DNA of 10,618 bases, taken from positions 1 to 10,618 of the forward strand of contig JAUIHD010000005.1 in NCBI GenBank assembly GCA_030432135.1. Direction: 5' to 3'. Positions within the stretch are counted from its first letter, which is position 1, and every line of letters begins with the position of its first letter. Under the pieces are notes generated by a model. The model was given only the letters and a program-made list of their open reading frames with translations. It had not been told where the DNA came from and ran no database searches. Below are positions 1-6,219 of the stretch, in pieces. Source of the stretch: a bacterium (lineage in GTDB: Bacteria; Patescibacteriota; Minisyncoccia; Phycocordibacterales; 1-14-0-10-42-12). Made by a program: the position numbers and the translations under genes.

Positions 1-138
1 CAGGCCATAATTGAGCAAACCGACCCTTGGATTGAGAATCCAGATCCAGACAAGGGCAACGGCGACACCTGCTGTAACGGAAGGCAAATAAAAAATTGAT
101 CTAAAAAAAGGTAAACCGGGTATTTTTTGGTTTAGTAA
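1..138 (-). CDS. Fragment of a MalF/UgpA-type sugar ABC transporter permease, open at left edge
   Basis: Read on the minus strand, this stretch gives an open peptide containing LLNQKIPGLPFFRS followed by IFYLPSVTAGVAVALVW and NPRVGLLNYGL. This is the pattern of the middle of the inner-membrane permeases of carbohydrate ABC importers: the basic loop before a membrane helix, the helix carrying the LPxVTxGVAVAL pattern, then the NPxxGLLNY turn. The EAA loop that binds the ATPase would lie beyond the left edge. The frame closes upstream at a stop at 160-162, and no start codon or first half of a permease is present. The fragment overlaps the end of the neighbouring small gene in another frame. 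It is therefore either a degraded transferred piece or, more likely, a chimeric join. The family assignment is by motif recognition only. Confidence 0.6.
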
Positions 139-478
139 AATACTCCATAATTTCAGCGTCTACTGGTTTCTCATGATTTTTTTCTTGAATTTTAGGAGAA
201 GAGAACGTGCTTATTACTGCGCCAGCGTATGCGATTCCTATTTCTCTTGAGACAGAAAGTGCTTCTGAGAAGGTGTTTGGTAGCTCCTCATTAGATATGT
301 TGCTTGCAAGATATAGTCCGATAACTCGTCCCCATATGGAACGCTTTTCATCTGGAATAGAAAAAAGCTCTGCAAGGTTGAAACTACGATTAGTCACTTC
401 CTCAGAGAGGATGTAATCCTTTTTTTCTTCGGACAATTTATCTAGTATAGATATGAATGTATCTCTATCAATAACCAT
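101..478 (-). CDS. Small unrecognised protein, probably cut at its C-terminus
   Basis: I do not recognise this 125-residue protein. It is mostly charged and probably helical, with an acidic N-terminal third (SEEKKDYILSEE) and a more hydrophobic stretch at about residues 77-92 (SREIGIAYAGAVIST). It has no cysteine, no signal peptide and no clear membrane helix. Composition and reading-frame quality are protein-like. It follows the VirB6-like gene by 23 bases in the same direction, so it may belong with that gene, but a TGn-TATTAT box just before its ATG could give it its own transcript. About the last 10-15 residues overlap the ABC-permease fragment in another frame, so the annotated stop at 101-103 is probably not the natural end. 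Confidence 0.6.
   Translation of the reverse strand: MVIDRDTFISILDKLSEEKKDYILSEEVTNRSFNLAELFSIPDEKRSIWGRVIGLYLASNISNEELPNTFSEALSVSREIGIAYAGAVISTFSSPKIQEKNHEKPVDAEIMEYFTKPKNTRFTFF
130..160. other. Probable chimeric junction, left end
   Basis: Somewhere in this interval the minus-strand coding signal changes frame and identity. To the right is the small protein starting at 478; to the left is permease sequence without a beginning. The last residues of the small protein (PKNTRFTFF) are just the permease DNA read in the wrong frame. The exact breakpoint cannot be fixed by eye. A gene fragment left by real recombination would look the same. Confidence 0.5.
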
Positions 479-484
479 GTCTAT

Positions 485-493
485 ATAATAACA
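485..493 (-). promoter_or_regulatory. Extended -10 promoter box for the small gene at 478
   Basis: The minus strand reads TGT-TATTAT, an extended -10 element, six bases before the ATG at 478. Transcription would then start at or within a base or two of the start codon, giving a leaderless message. No Shine-Dalgarno sequence is present and no good -35 box is seen. Confidence 0.35.
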
Positions 494-520
494 GGCTTCT
501 GTTAGGTAATTATATTACCT
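489..520 (-). promoter_or_regulatory. Two overlapping, mutually exclusive hairpins between genes
   Basis: Bases 489-494 (TAACAG) and 499-504 (CTGTTA) form a 6-bp stem with a four-base loop. Bases 504-510 (AGGTAAT) and 514-520 (ATTACCT) form a perfect 7-bp stem with a three-base loop. They share base 504, which lies in the stop codon (502-504) of the VirB6-like gene, so both full stems cannot form together. No U-run follows in the leftward transcript, so this is not a classic terminator. A role in message stability or coupling is a guess. Confidence 0.35.
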
Positions 521-2796
521 CGTGAATCTGTTCCAACAATCCGTGAACTACCATCGTTTGAAGAACCTCCAGAAGAGCTTGGATTGATACCCCAGAAGTC
601 CGCATTAGGACTTGCTTTCATTCGTTTTATAGAGTCGTGTACATTAGCTGCTCCGGTGAGCCGTTGTGAAATAGCATCTCTAGTAGGGTTATCTATATCT
701 CCTTTTCTTCTTAATTTATCAAGATGGTCTGATGTAATAAGTGGGATAAGTGCATCACTGAATGCTTGCTTGCTACTGTCATTATCAACATTGAAGATAT
801 CCTTGATAGGTAATGATGGAAAGTCAGAAATATTTGTCTTATTAAATATTTCTTTCGCTCGGTCAGTATCGCCCTCTTCAATAGTCTTGTTTAGAGCACT
901 ACTAATATCTGCTATTTCTTCTTGTTTTTGAAGGTCCTTATCTTTTGTCTTTATATTGTCTATGATGTCAGATTCGGCTTTGTATGAAGCTGCACTTGGG
1001 AGTGCGGCATTACCTATGCGACGAGTAGTAAGTTGTCCAGCAAGCCTTGCTTTGTTCTGGTTTGTTTCAAAATCAACGGCTGCTTTTGCTTTCTTCTCTT
1101 CCTTTTCAGCTTTCCGCAGAACCTCTCGCGCTTCAAGTCGTGCCTGTCCCTCAGGAGCTGCAAGATATGCACGTTGTGCAGCACGTCTTGCATTCTGTGC
1201 GTCATCGTATGCCCTGTTAGTTTCTTGTGATGCTGTTGCTCGTGCTTCGATTTCCTTTTGTTTACCTTCTGCTCTAACTTCAACACCCTTTCGGTAGCCA
1301 CCAGCACCGGTAGCAGAACCCAAATCACCAAATACTTGCCCCCCAATACCTCCTGGTGCGTTTCTTAGATCAAAACTACTAGTAGACGCCCTGTTTGCTG
1401 CACGCCAACTTTGTCGCGCAAACCAATTGTTTGAATTTCTAAGTTTCTCGTTGTCAGCAATCCTGGATGCACCCCACCCCAATGTATTCCTTCCTGCAAA
1501 AGACGCGGTACTGAGGGCTGCGTTGCCAATAAATTTATTTACGCTGCTAAAGTAGTTTCCGCCCATACTTGACGCTTTTTTAGCAATAATGAGAGACGCG
1601 AGTGAAAGTCCAATAATGAGAGAGAAATTAAATAGGGCCGATATGCCATTTTCAAATGTTGAACCACTTCCCCCGTTCTGAGAAAAAATAGCACCAAGTG
1701 TTTCTGTGGTACTTTTTGCCTGGAACATACTGCTCGCAACAGTAAGATTCACCCATGTGAGGATCATGAAGACAGGTGCAAATATCGATTGTCCGACAAG
1801 TGAATTCCACCATCTCTTACTTATACCTTGGCTCGCAGGGATAATAAGACCCGCGAAAGCAACTGGTGAGAGTACCATAAGAAACAGTATGGCTATATAT
1901 CGAGTAAGAAGCATTATTGCTGCAGCTATAAAGACAAAGGCACTGATGAGTATAAATGTTATAGCTCCAAGATTTCTTAATAAGATAATATAATTATCCC
2001 CTGAACCTATACCTTCTTTAGCAAGCTGTTCAATACTGCCGCTAAAAGTTGATGAAATCCCTAACGCTTGTGTGTACACGGTAGATATAGAAGTGAATCC
2101 GTTGGAACCTGGTGGAATTATTTGGTCATAAAATCCTGTCGCAATGACGTTTGAAGCGTCTATCACTACACGTGTGAAGAACATGCTGAAGTTGATAAGA
2201 AGCGCCACAGCGACTAACTTCACAATAACTTTACTTGCTTCATTTGATCGGCCGATCATAAGCATGATTGCTTGGTAGAGTAGGATAAAAATGAAGGAGA
2301 TATTTATAAGATCTCTTATAACAACCCAGGCAGACTGAAGACCTGTTCTGATTCCATCATTTTTAATAATAGTTCCGTATGCGCCTACGATGGTTTTGGC
2401 TACAATGAAATCAAAGAAAAGTCCTGTTACTCCAAGGAACCATATAGATATTCGCACCACTAGCTGGGTTAAAGGTGCCATAAACGAAGCAACTGCTTCA
2501 AAAGTGATGTGGGTTACTTTTTGTACCGCCGCTTCAGCAGCTTTAGAGGCAACACGGTCTAATGCAGCATCTGTAGCTGCACCGACAGCATCAGATACAA
2601 AAAGTGGGTTTGGTATAGCTGTGCCGGGAATGAATATGGATCTACTAAAAAAACCAGGGTCTTCTGTCTCTTCTTGAGCAGATGCGGTTTGTATACCAAG
2701 CATTACGTTGGTTATAGAAAAGACAATAGTAAAAGCCATTGCTACCCCAAAAAGCTTCAGCAATACTTTTCGTGCCGGCACGTGTACTCCAAACAT
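502..2796 (-). CDS. VirB6/TrbL-like polytopic membrane protein of a CPR secretion/pilus-type system
   Basis: This 764-residue protein has an N-terminal signal or anchor segment (about residues 8-36) ending in the cleavage-like TASAQEE. Six to eight hydrophobic helices follow between about residues 109 and 405, for example IRDLINISFIFILLYQAIML and VALLINFSMFFTRVVIDASN. A hydrophilic tail of about 350 residues follows, with an Ala/Lys/Glu/Arg-rich predicted coiled coil at about residues 505-590. It has no cysteine. The layout matches VirB6/TrbL-type inner-membrane channel proteins, and the helix pattern resembles a family common in Parcubacteria. The start at 2796 is preferred over an ATG ten codons upstream at 2826, because a TGG-TATACT promoter box overlaps the upstream extension. 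A strong terminator lies just upstream, so this gene begins its own transcription unit. Transport function is inferred. Confidence 0.75.
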   Translation of the reverse strand: MFGVHVPARKVLLKLFGVAMAFTIVFSITNVMLGIQTASAQEETEDPGFFSRSIFIPGTAIPNPLFVSDAVGAATDAALDRVASKAAEAAVQKVTHITFEAVASFMAPLTQLVVRISIWFLGVTGLFFDFIVAKTIVGAYGTIIKNDGIRTGLQSAWVVIRDLINISFIFILLYQAIMLMIGRSNEASKVIVKLVAVALLINFSMFFTRVVIDASNVIATGFYDQIIPPGSNGFTSISTVYTQALGISSTFSGSIEQLAKEGIGSGDNYIILLRNLGAITFILISAFVFIAAAIMLLTRYIAILFLMVLSPVAFAGLIIPASQGISKRWWNSLVGQSIFAPVFMILTWVNLTVASSMFQAKSTTETLGAIFSQNGGSGSTFENGISALFNFSLIIGLSLASLIIAKKASSMGGNYFSSVNKFIGNAALSTASFAGRNTLGWGASRIADNEKLRNSNNWFARQSWRAANRASTSSFDLRNAPGGIGGQVFGDLGSATGAGGYRKGVEVRAEGKQKEIEARATASQETNRAYDDAQNARRAAQRAYLAAPEGQARLEAREVLRKAEKEEKKAKAAVDFETNQNKARLAGQLTTRRIGNAALPSAASYKAESDIIDNIKTKDKDLQKQEEIADISSALNKTIEEGDTDRAKEIFNKTNISDFPSLPIKDIFNVDNDSSKQAFSDALIPLITSDHLDKLRRKGDIDNPTRDAISQRLTGAANVHDSIKRMKASPNADFWGINPSSSGGSSNDGSSRIVGTDSRGNIIT

Positions 2797-2808
2797 ATAT
2801 ATAGATAA

Positions 2809-2817
2809 AGTATACCA
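2809..2817 (-). promoter_or_regulatory. Extended -10 promoter for the VirB6-like gene
   Basis: The minus strand reads TGG-TATACT, 12 bases before the ATG at 2796. It is the obvious place to restart transcription after the terminator at 2853-2884. The predicted leader is only about 5 bases, and no Shine-Dalgarno sequence is present. The helicase gene has a very similar arrangement (TGG-TATAGT and then a pyrimidine/AT stretch before ATG). Confidence 0.5.
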
Positions 2818-2852
2818 CTGTGGCAAACACTTTTAGTTAAAATAGTGGGCAT

Positions 2853-2884
2853 AAAAAGAACCCGCTCTTCAGCGGGTTCTTTTT
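2853..2884 (-). terminator. Strong symmetric rho-independent terminator
   Basis: A perfect 14-bp stem pairs 2853-2866 (AAAAAGAACCCGCT) with 2871-2884 (AGCGGGTTCTTTTT) around a CTTC loop. A GC core with A-run and T-run flanks lets it work in both directions. It lies 22 bases beyond the stop of the 449-aa gene and ends that transcript before the VirB6-like gene. Confidence 0.93.
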
Positions 2885-2906
2885 AACATGTTTTTTATTT
2901 TTTTCA

Positions 2907-4256
2907 CTAGAATCCGTTTATGGTATTTCCGTTTAGGCATCCGATAGGATTCCAGCCAGGGAGACAGTATTCACCTGAACCTGGAGCACCGCAGCGGATT
3001 GCTTCTGCTTGGTCTGGATAACTGCACCGCACCGTGTAATTTACAGGAGAGTACGCGTATGTAGGGGGCACTGTAAAGAGCGTTCCTGGTTCACCTGGGC
3101 GTGTAGGTAAAGGTGCCGCTCTTTGATCGTATTCTTCAGGGCTTGTTGGGCGACCACTTCCTGCAAGATTTCGTTCATTAGCTTCTGCCGAACAGTTTCT
3201 AAAATGGAAGTAGTAGTCAGAAGGACAACTACCGAATTCATTACCACTTGAATCAAGACACAATTGAAGTTGCCGCGTTCCTGTTGGCGGAGTTGGTGTC
3301 TGTCCGTAAAAGTCTGCTCCCTGGCAACCACTTCTACCTGGAGTATAGCGTTCTCCTGTATCCGGGTCTTCACATACAACAGTAGGTGTACAAGAGCTGC
3401 CACCAGATGAGCCTCCGCTAACACCACCTCCTACACTACCACTACCTACAGGGAGTCCGCCGCTAGACGAACCGCCGGATGTACCTCCGCTACTGCTACC
3501 TCCACCAGCACCTAAGTCGAGTGTTGATGTGTTGCCACCGGAAAACGTGATACCCACTTCTCCATTATCAGAGAAAATGTTGTTTCCCAAAAGATTTCCT
3601 GTTCTGCTGCGGCTAGGAATACCTGTTTGACCTCCAGAATTTCCGCTTGATCCACCAGGAACAGTGGGTCCTGTGTTCCCTCCTGTCCTACTTCGTGCTA
3701 TTTCGTCAGCGATTGTGTTGATTCGGGTAATATCAAGTGTGAGAGAACTTACACTGTAGACATAGATAGAGCCGAGTACAACAAGAATTTGGTCTGGTCG
3801 TTCTGGCCCAAGGAGATTTAACATTTCAGGTGGGAGTTGTTTTGAATCTGAAACATCAAATACCCAATATGAAAGATCTGTTGTGCCTTCACAACCGATC
3901 ATTTCGGTAATTTGAGTTCGAATTATCTCATCAATATCTGTTGCATCTATAACCGGAGTAAGTAATACAAAACCATTTGAACTTTCTATTGTGAGATATC
4001 CTTCATTAGAGTATCCAACAGTACCACTGACTTCCTCTGAGAGTTTTAATCCCGCTTCTCGAAGATCTGCAGCACTCGCTGGAAACTCGCAGTCGCTTGG
4101 AGTTACCACTGCATTTTTTTCAGAATCCCTCTGAGACCCATCTGTATTAAAGAAATAGAAACCAAGAACAATGATTGCAATAAGTACTATTAAAGAAATA
4201 ACTATTGTACTCTCTGAAACATTGTCTTCTTTCTGCGCGTTTTTAAGTTTAGGCAT
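2907..4256 (-). CDS. Membrane-anchored, Gly/Ser- and Cys-rich extracytoplasmic protein sharing a domain with the 600-aa neighbour
   Basis: This 449-residue protein is not a family I can name. It has a short basic N-terminus and one hydrophobic helix (about 17-36), which anchors the rest outside the membrane. Residues 56-162 form a domain clearly homologous to the C-terminus of the 600-aa protein, with cysteines at 56 and 122 and the motif QLPPEML followed by ERPDQILVV. A low-complexity Gly/Ser/Thr linker runs from about 190 to 288. The C-terminal 160 residues hold ten cysteines (289, 295, 311, 333, 344, 355, 411, 422, 431, 440), an even number that suggests disulfide pairing in a secreted module. 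The total is twelve cysteines. The gene follows the 600-aa gene by about 110 bases and is closed by the terminator at 2853-2884. A structural role in an envelope complex or surface fibre is inferred. Confidence 0.85.
   Translation of the reverse strand: MPKLKNAQKEDNVSESTIVISLIVLIAIIVLGFYFFNTDGSQRDSEKNAVVTPSDCEFPASAADLREAGLKLSEEVSGTVGYSNEGYLTIESSNGFVLLTPVIDATDIDEIIRTQITEMIGCEGTTDLSYWVFDVSDSKQLPPEMLNLLGPERPDQILVVLGSIYVYSVSSLTLDITRINTIADEIARSRTGGNTGPTVPGGSSGNSGGQTGIPSRSRTGNLLGNNIFSDNGEVGITFSGGNTSTLDLGAGGGSSSGGTSGGSSSGGLPVGSGSVGGGVSGGSSGGSSCTPTVVCEDPDTGERYTPGRSGCQGADFYGQTPTPPTGTRQLQLCLDSSGNEFGSCPSDYYFHFRNCSAEANERNLAGSGRPTSPEEYDQRAAPLPTRPGEPGTLFTVPPTYAYSPVNYTVRCSYPDQAEAIRCGAPGSGEYCLPGWNPIGCLNGNTINGF
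3771..4091 (-). repeat. Copy 1 of a duplicated ~110-residue domain (in the 449-aa protein)
   Basis: Residues 56-162 align with residues 488-600 of the 600-aa protein. The alignment covers C-(x)n-LSxEVSG, SSNGxVxLTPV, IGCxG and VFxVSDxxQLPPEML, ending in LGxERPxQILVV. In the last 44 aligned positions I count 27 identities. The DNA is also similar, including a shared CATTTCAGGTGGGAGTTG stretch on the plus strand. Confidence 0.9.
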
Positions 4257-4300
4257 TTTACGTACACTACACTATTAATAATATCCGTATAAATAATTCG

Positions 4301-4306
4301 ATTATA
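4301..4306 (-). promoter_or_regulatory. Possible -10 box upstream of the 449-aa gene
   Basis: The minus strand has a consensus TATAAT 44 bases before the ATG at 4256, in the roughly 110-base gap after the 600-aa gene. The -35 region is poor. The leader would be about 38 bases and has no Shine-Dalgarno sequence. No terminator is seen in this gap, so readthrough from the 600-aa gene is also likely. Confidence 0.3.
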
Positions 4307-4367
4307 TGTTTATAGTAACACGACAAAGTTCCGCAAAAGAGTATAAAAATATCTTTATGTTGATTTC

Positions 4368-6170
4368 TTATTGACTTACCACAACAAGAATTTGACTTGG
4401 TCGTTCGGCACCTAACTGAGTAAGCATTTCAGGTGGGAGTTGGTTAGGGTCAGAAACCTGAAACACCATGAATGTGAGACCACTTGCTCCATCACAACCA
4501 ATCTGTGCCGCAACCTGTTGTTTAAGTGTATCGCTCGCAGCAGACGGGCTTACTGGTGTAAGAGATACGGTGCCATTTGAGCTTGCGATCGAGATGTAAT
4601 TTACTCCCGTGAGTGCTTCTACAAGCGCGGAGACACTTCCCGATACCTCGCTTGAGAGTTGAGATACTGCGAGGGAAAGGTTTTCCGAAGTTACCGTAGA
4701 AATAGCACACTGACCTCCTTGTTGCGGTGGTGCTGTTTGTCCTACACGGACAATAATCTTCGATTCAGCTGTTTCCACTGTAAGATCTCCTGTAAGAACA
4801 TCTTCGAACGCGTTATTTTGTGCTCCGTATGTAATTTCGTATACACATCCAGCTCCGACAAATGAAAATGTCTCTGCACCAAAAGCACTATTTGCGATCC
4901 ATTGGCTACTACCGCTTGCAGTAGGACATGAACCTAAGTCATCTCTTACGGTGATAGTTGAGCCAAATCCGTTTGCGTTAGCCGCACACCATGAGAAGTT
5001 TACAGGTTCCCCTTCATCGACGGTGATATCTCGTCTATTTGTAGTAAATCGAGGGTTAGAACTATTGATACCCAAGGTTGCTGTTGGGTACATTCCATCT
5101 CGGAAAGCACCACAATATTCTGATGCACTTGGATCATTTGGTTCGAGGATATTATCAAGACTGACCTGGGCAATTGGTCGGAAATTATCAGTTTCTATTT
5201 TCCCTGAAAGACCAAAGAGACCCTTAGCACTGTTAAAGAGTTTAAGAGTGAATTGGTTCAAAAGTGCACCAACAATCTCGTTAATTTCTTCTGCCACTTC
5301 GAGTTCACCGACACCTGAACCGAATACTTTTGTGAGTTGACCTTCGACAAGACTTCCTGGGGTATTTATGCTCGGGTTATCACATTCACTTGATCCAAGT
5401 TCTGTTTCCACCATCCGTGTTCCGGTAGGAGAATTTGGGTCAGGGACTTCCTCAAGCTTTGTCTGTGGAGTTCCATCTGGGTTCTCACATGTCTTCCATG
5501 AAAGAAGACCGTTAGCCCAATTAAGCTCATTTTGCCATGTTTGGTTATTGATACTAATACGAGCATATAAATCGTCTCGTGCTTGTATGTATGCCCCAAA
5601 GGGTAGACTGTCAGTTGTTTGTGAAAGTGTGAACCATGCTGGCCATCCACCTTGTGAAAAATCGTTATAAAAATTCTGAACATTGCCAACAACATCCTCA
5701 ATGGTACAAGCATATTGTGGCCCAAGGAGGTATGTATTTCTCAGGGCGATTTGTATGTTTAATCTAAATGGACTACATACAAGGTTACCAATGGGAGTAC
5801 AAACTTCTTTTCCGTCAGGACCTATACTACAAACTGTTTTTTCAAGGAAACGATTAAATTCATAGTCTGCAATTTCTGTTGCAAATCTTTTTGGGTCTCG
5901 TACAAAACCTGGACTCCCCTTAAATCCGCCATTGATCCAGTTTACTGTGTCTCTGGTAATCATTTGGAGCATGCGTTTCGCGATGATTTTGGTTGAGAAG
6001 TCGAGCGCATATTCCTTAATAGCGAGTGCCCATGACCCACCAAGAAAAGCGTGTGCTGTTTGTGGTGGACGAATAAAAGCTATTCCTCCGAGTACAATGA
6101 GAGATGCAAAAAATCCTGCTATAAATTTACGAAACATGTATTCTTTCCCTGTTTTCTCGGAGGTGTTCAT
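4368..6170 (-). CDS. Secreted, cysteine-containing multi-domain protein of the CPR envelope cluster
   Basis: This protein has 600 residues, or 589 if translation starts at the internal ATG at 6137, which gives a more usual signal peptide. The hydrophobic segment at about 15-33 is followed by PPQTAHAF, a good signal-peptidase site. Residues 76-93 carry VNWINGGFKGSPGFVRDP, a signature I associate with a widespread uncharacterised parcubacterial family. The N-terminal half is largely helical. Residues about 360-475 (PRFTTNRRDITVDEGEPVNF onward) look like an Ig- or PKD-like beta domain. Residues 488-600 are the domain shared with the 449-aa protein. Twelve cysteines are present, an even number that suggests disulfides outside the membrane. 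It lies between the 311-aa and 449-aa genes, all in one direction. A structural or adhesive role beside the VirB6-like channel is inferred. Confidence 0.85.
   Translation of the reverse strand: MNTSEKTGKEYMFRKFIAGFFASLIVLGGIAFIRPPQTAHAFLGGSWALAIKEYALDFSTKIIAKRMLQMITRDTVNWINGGFKGSPGFVRDPKRFATEIADYEFNRFLEKTVCSIGPDGKEVCTPIGNLVCSPFRLNIQIALRNTYLLGPQYACTIEDVVGNVQNFYNDFSQGGWPAWFTLSQTTDSLPFGAYIQARDDLYARISINNQTWQNELNWANGLLSWKTCENPDGTPQTKLEEVPDPNSPTGTRMVETELGSSECDNPSINTPGSLVEGQLTKVFGSGVGELEVAEEINEIVGALLNQFTLKLFNSAKGLFGLSGKIETDNFRPIAQVSLDNILEPNDPSASEYCGAFRDGMYPTATLGINSSNPRFTTNRRDITVDEGEPVNFSWCAANANGFGSTITVRDDLGSCPTASGSSQWIANSAFGAETFSFVGAGCVYEITYGAQNNAFEDVLTGDLTVETAESKIIVRVGQTAPPQQGGQCAISTVTSENLSLAVSQLSSEVSGSVSALVEALTGVNYISIASSNGTVSLTPVSPSAASDTLKQQVAAQIGCDGASGLTFMVFQVSDPNQLPPEMLTQLGAERPSQILVVVSQ
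4371..4709 (-). repeat. Copy 2 of the duplicated ~110-residue domain (C-terminus of the 600-aa protein)
   Basis: Residues 488-600 are homologous to residues 56-162 of the 449-aa protein, including both cysteines (488 and 559 here). Here the domain is the very C-terminus and the protein ends directly after ILVVVSQ. In the other protein it is followed by a Gly/Ser linker and a Cys-rich module. Confidence 0.9.
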
Positions 6171-6182
6171 AAAATTTATTTA

Positions 6183-6188
6183 ATTATA
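6183..6188 (-). promoter_or_regulatory. -10 box directly upstream of the 600-aa gene
   Basis: The minus strand has a consensus TATAAT 12 bases before the ATG at 6170, the same spacing as for the VirB6-like gene. No TGn extension, clear -35 or Shine-Dalgarno sequence is seen. If real, the leader is about 5 bases, which would favour the 6170 start. If 6137 is the true start, the leader is about 38 bases. Confidence 0.4.
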
Positions 6189-6219
6189 TCGTAATCAATG
6201 AGAAAAATTTTATAAATGT

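Noticed and set aside
1-99. Plus-strand open frame at the left edge (QAIIEQTDPWIENPDPDKGN onward)
   Set aside because: The opposite strand of the same bases gives a clear ABC-permease pattern, so this frame is a shadow.
956-1297. Cys/Ser/Ala-rich plus-strand open frame opposite the VirB6-like tail
   Set aside because: It is antisense to the Ala/Lys/Glu-rich coiled-coil codons, which produce long open shadow frames; no promoter or homology is seen.
3420-3680. Repetitive-looking DNA, possible tandem repeat or CRISPR
   Set aside because: It is the Gly/Ser-rich linker of the 449-aa protein; repeats are irregular and follow codons, with no repeat-spacer layout.
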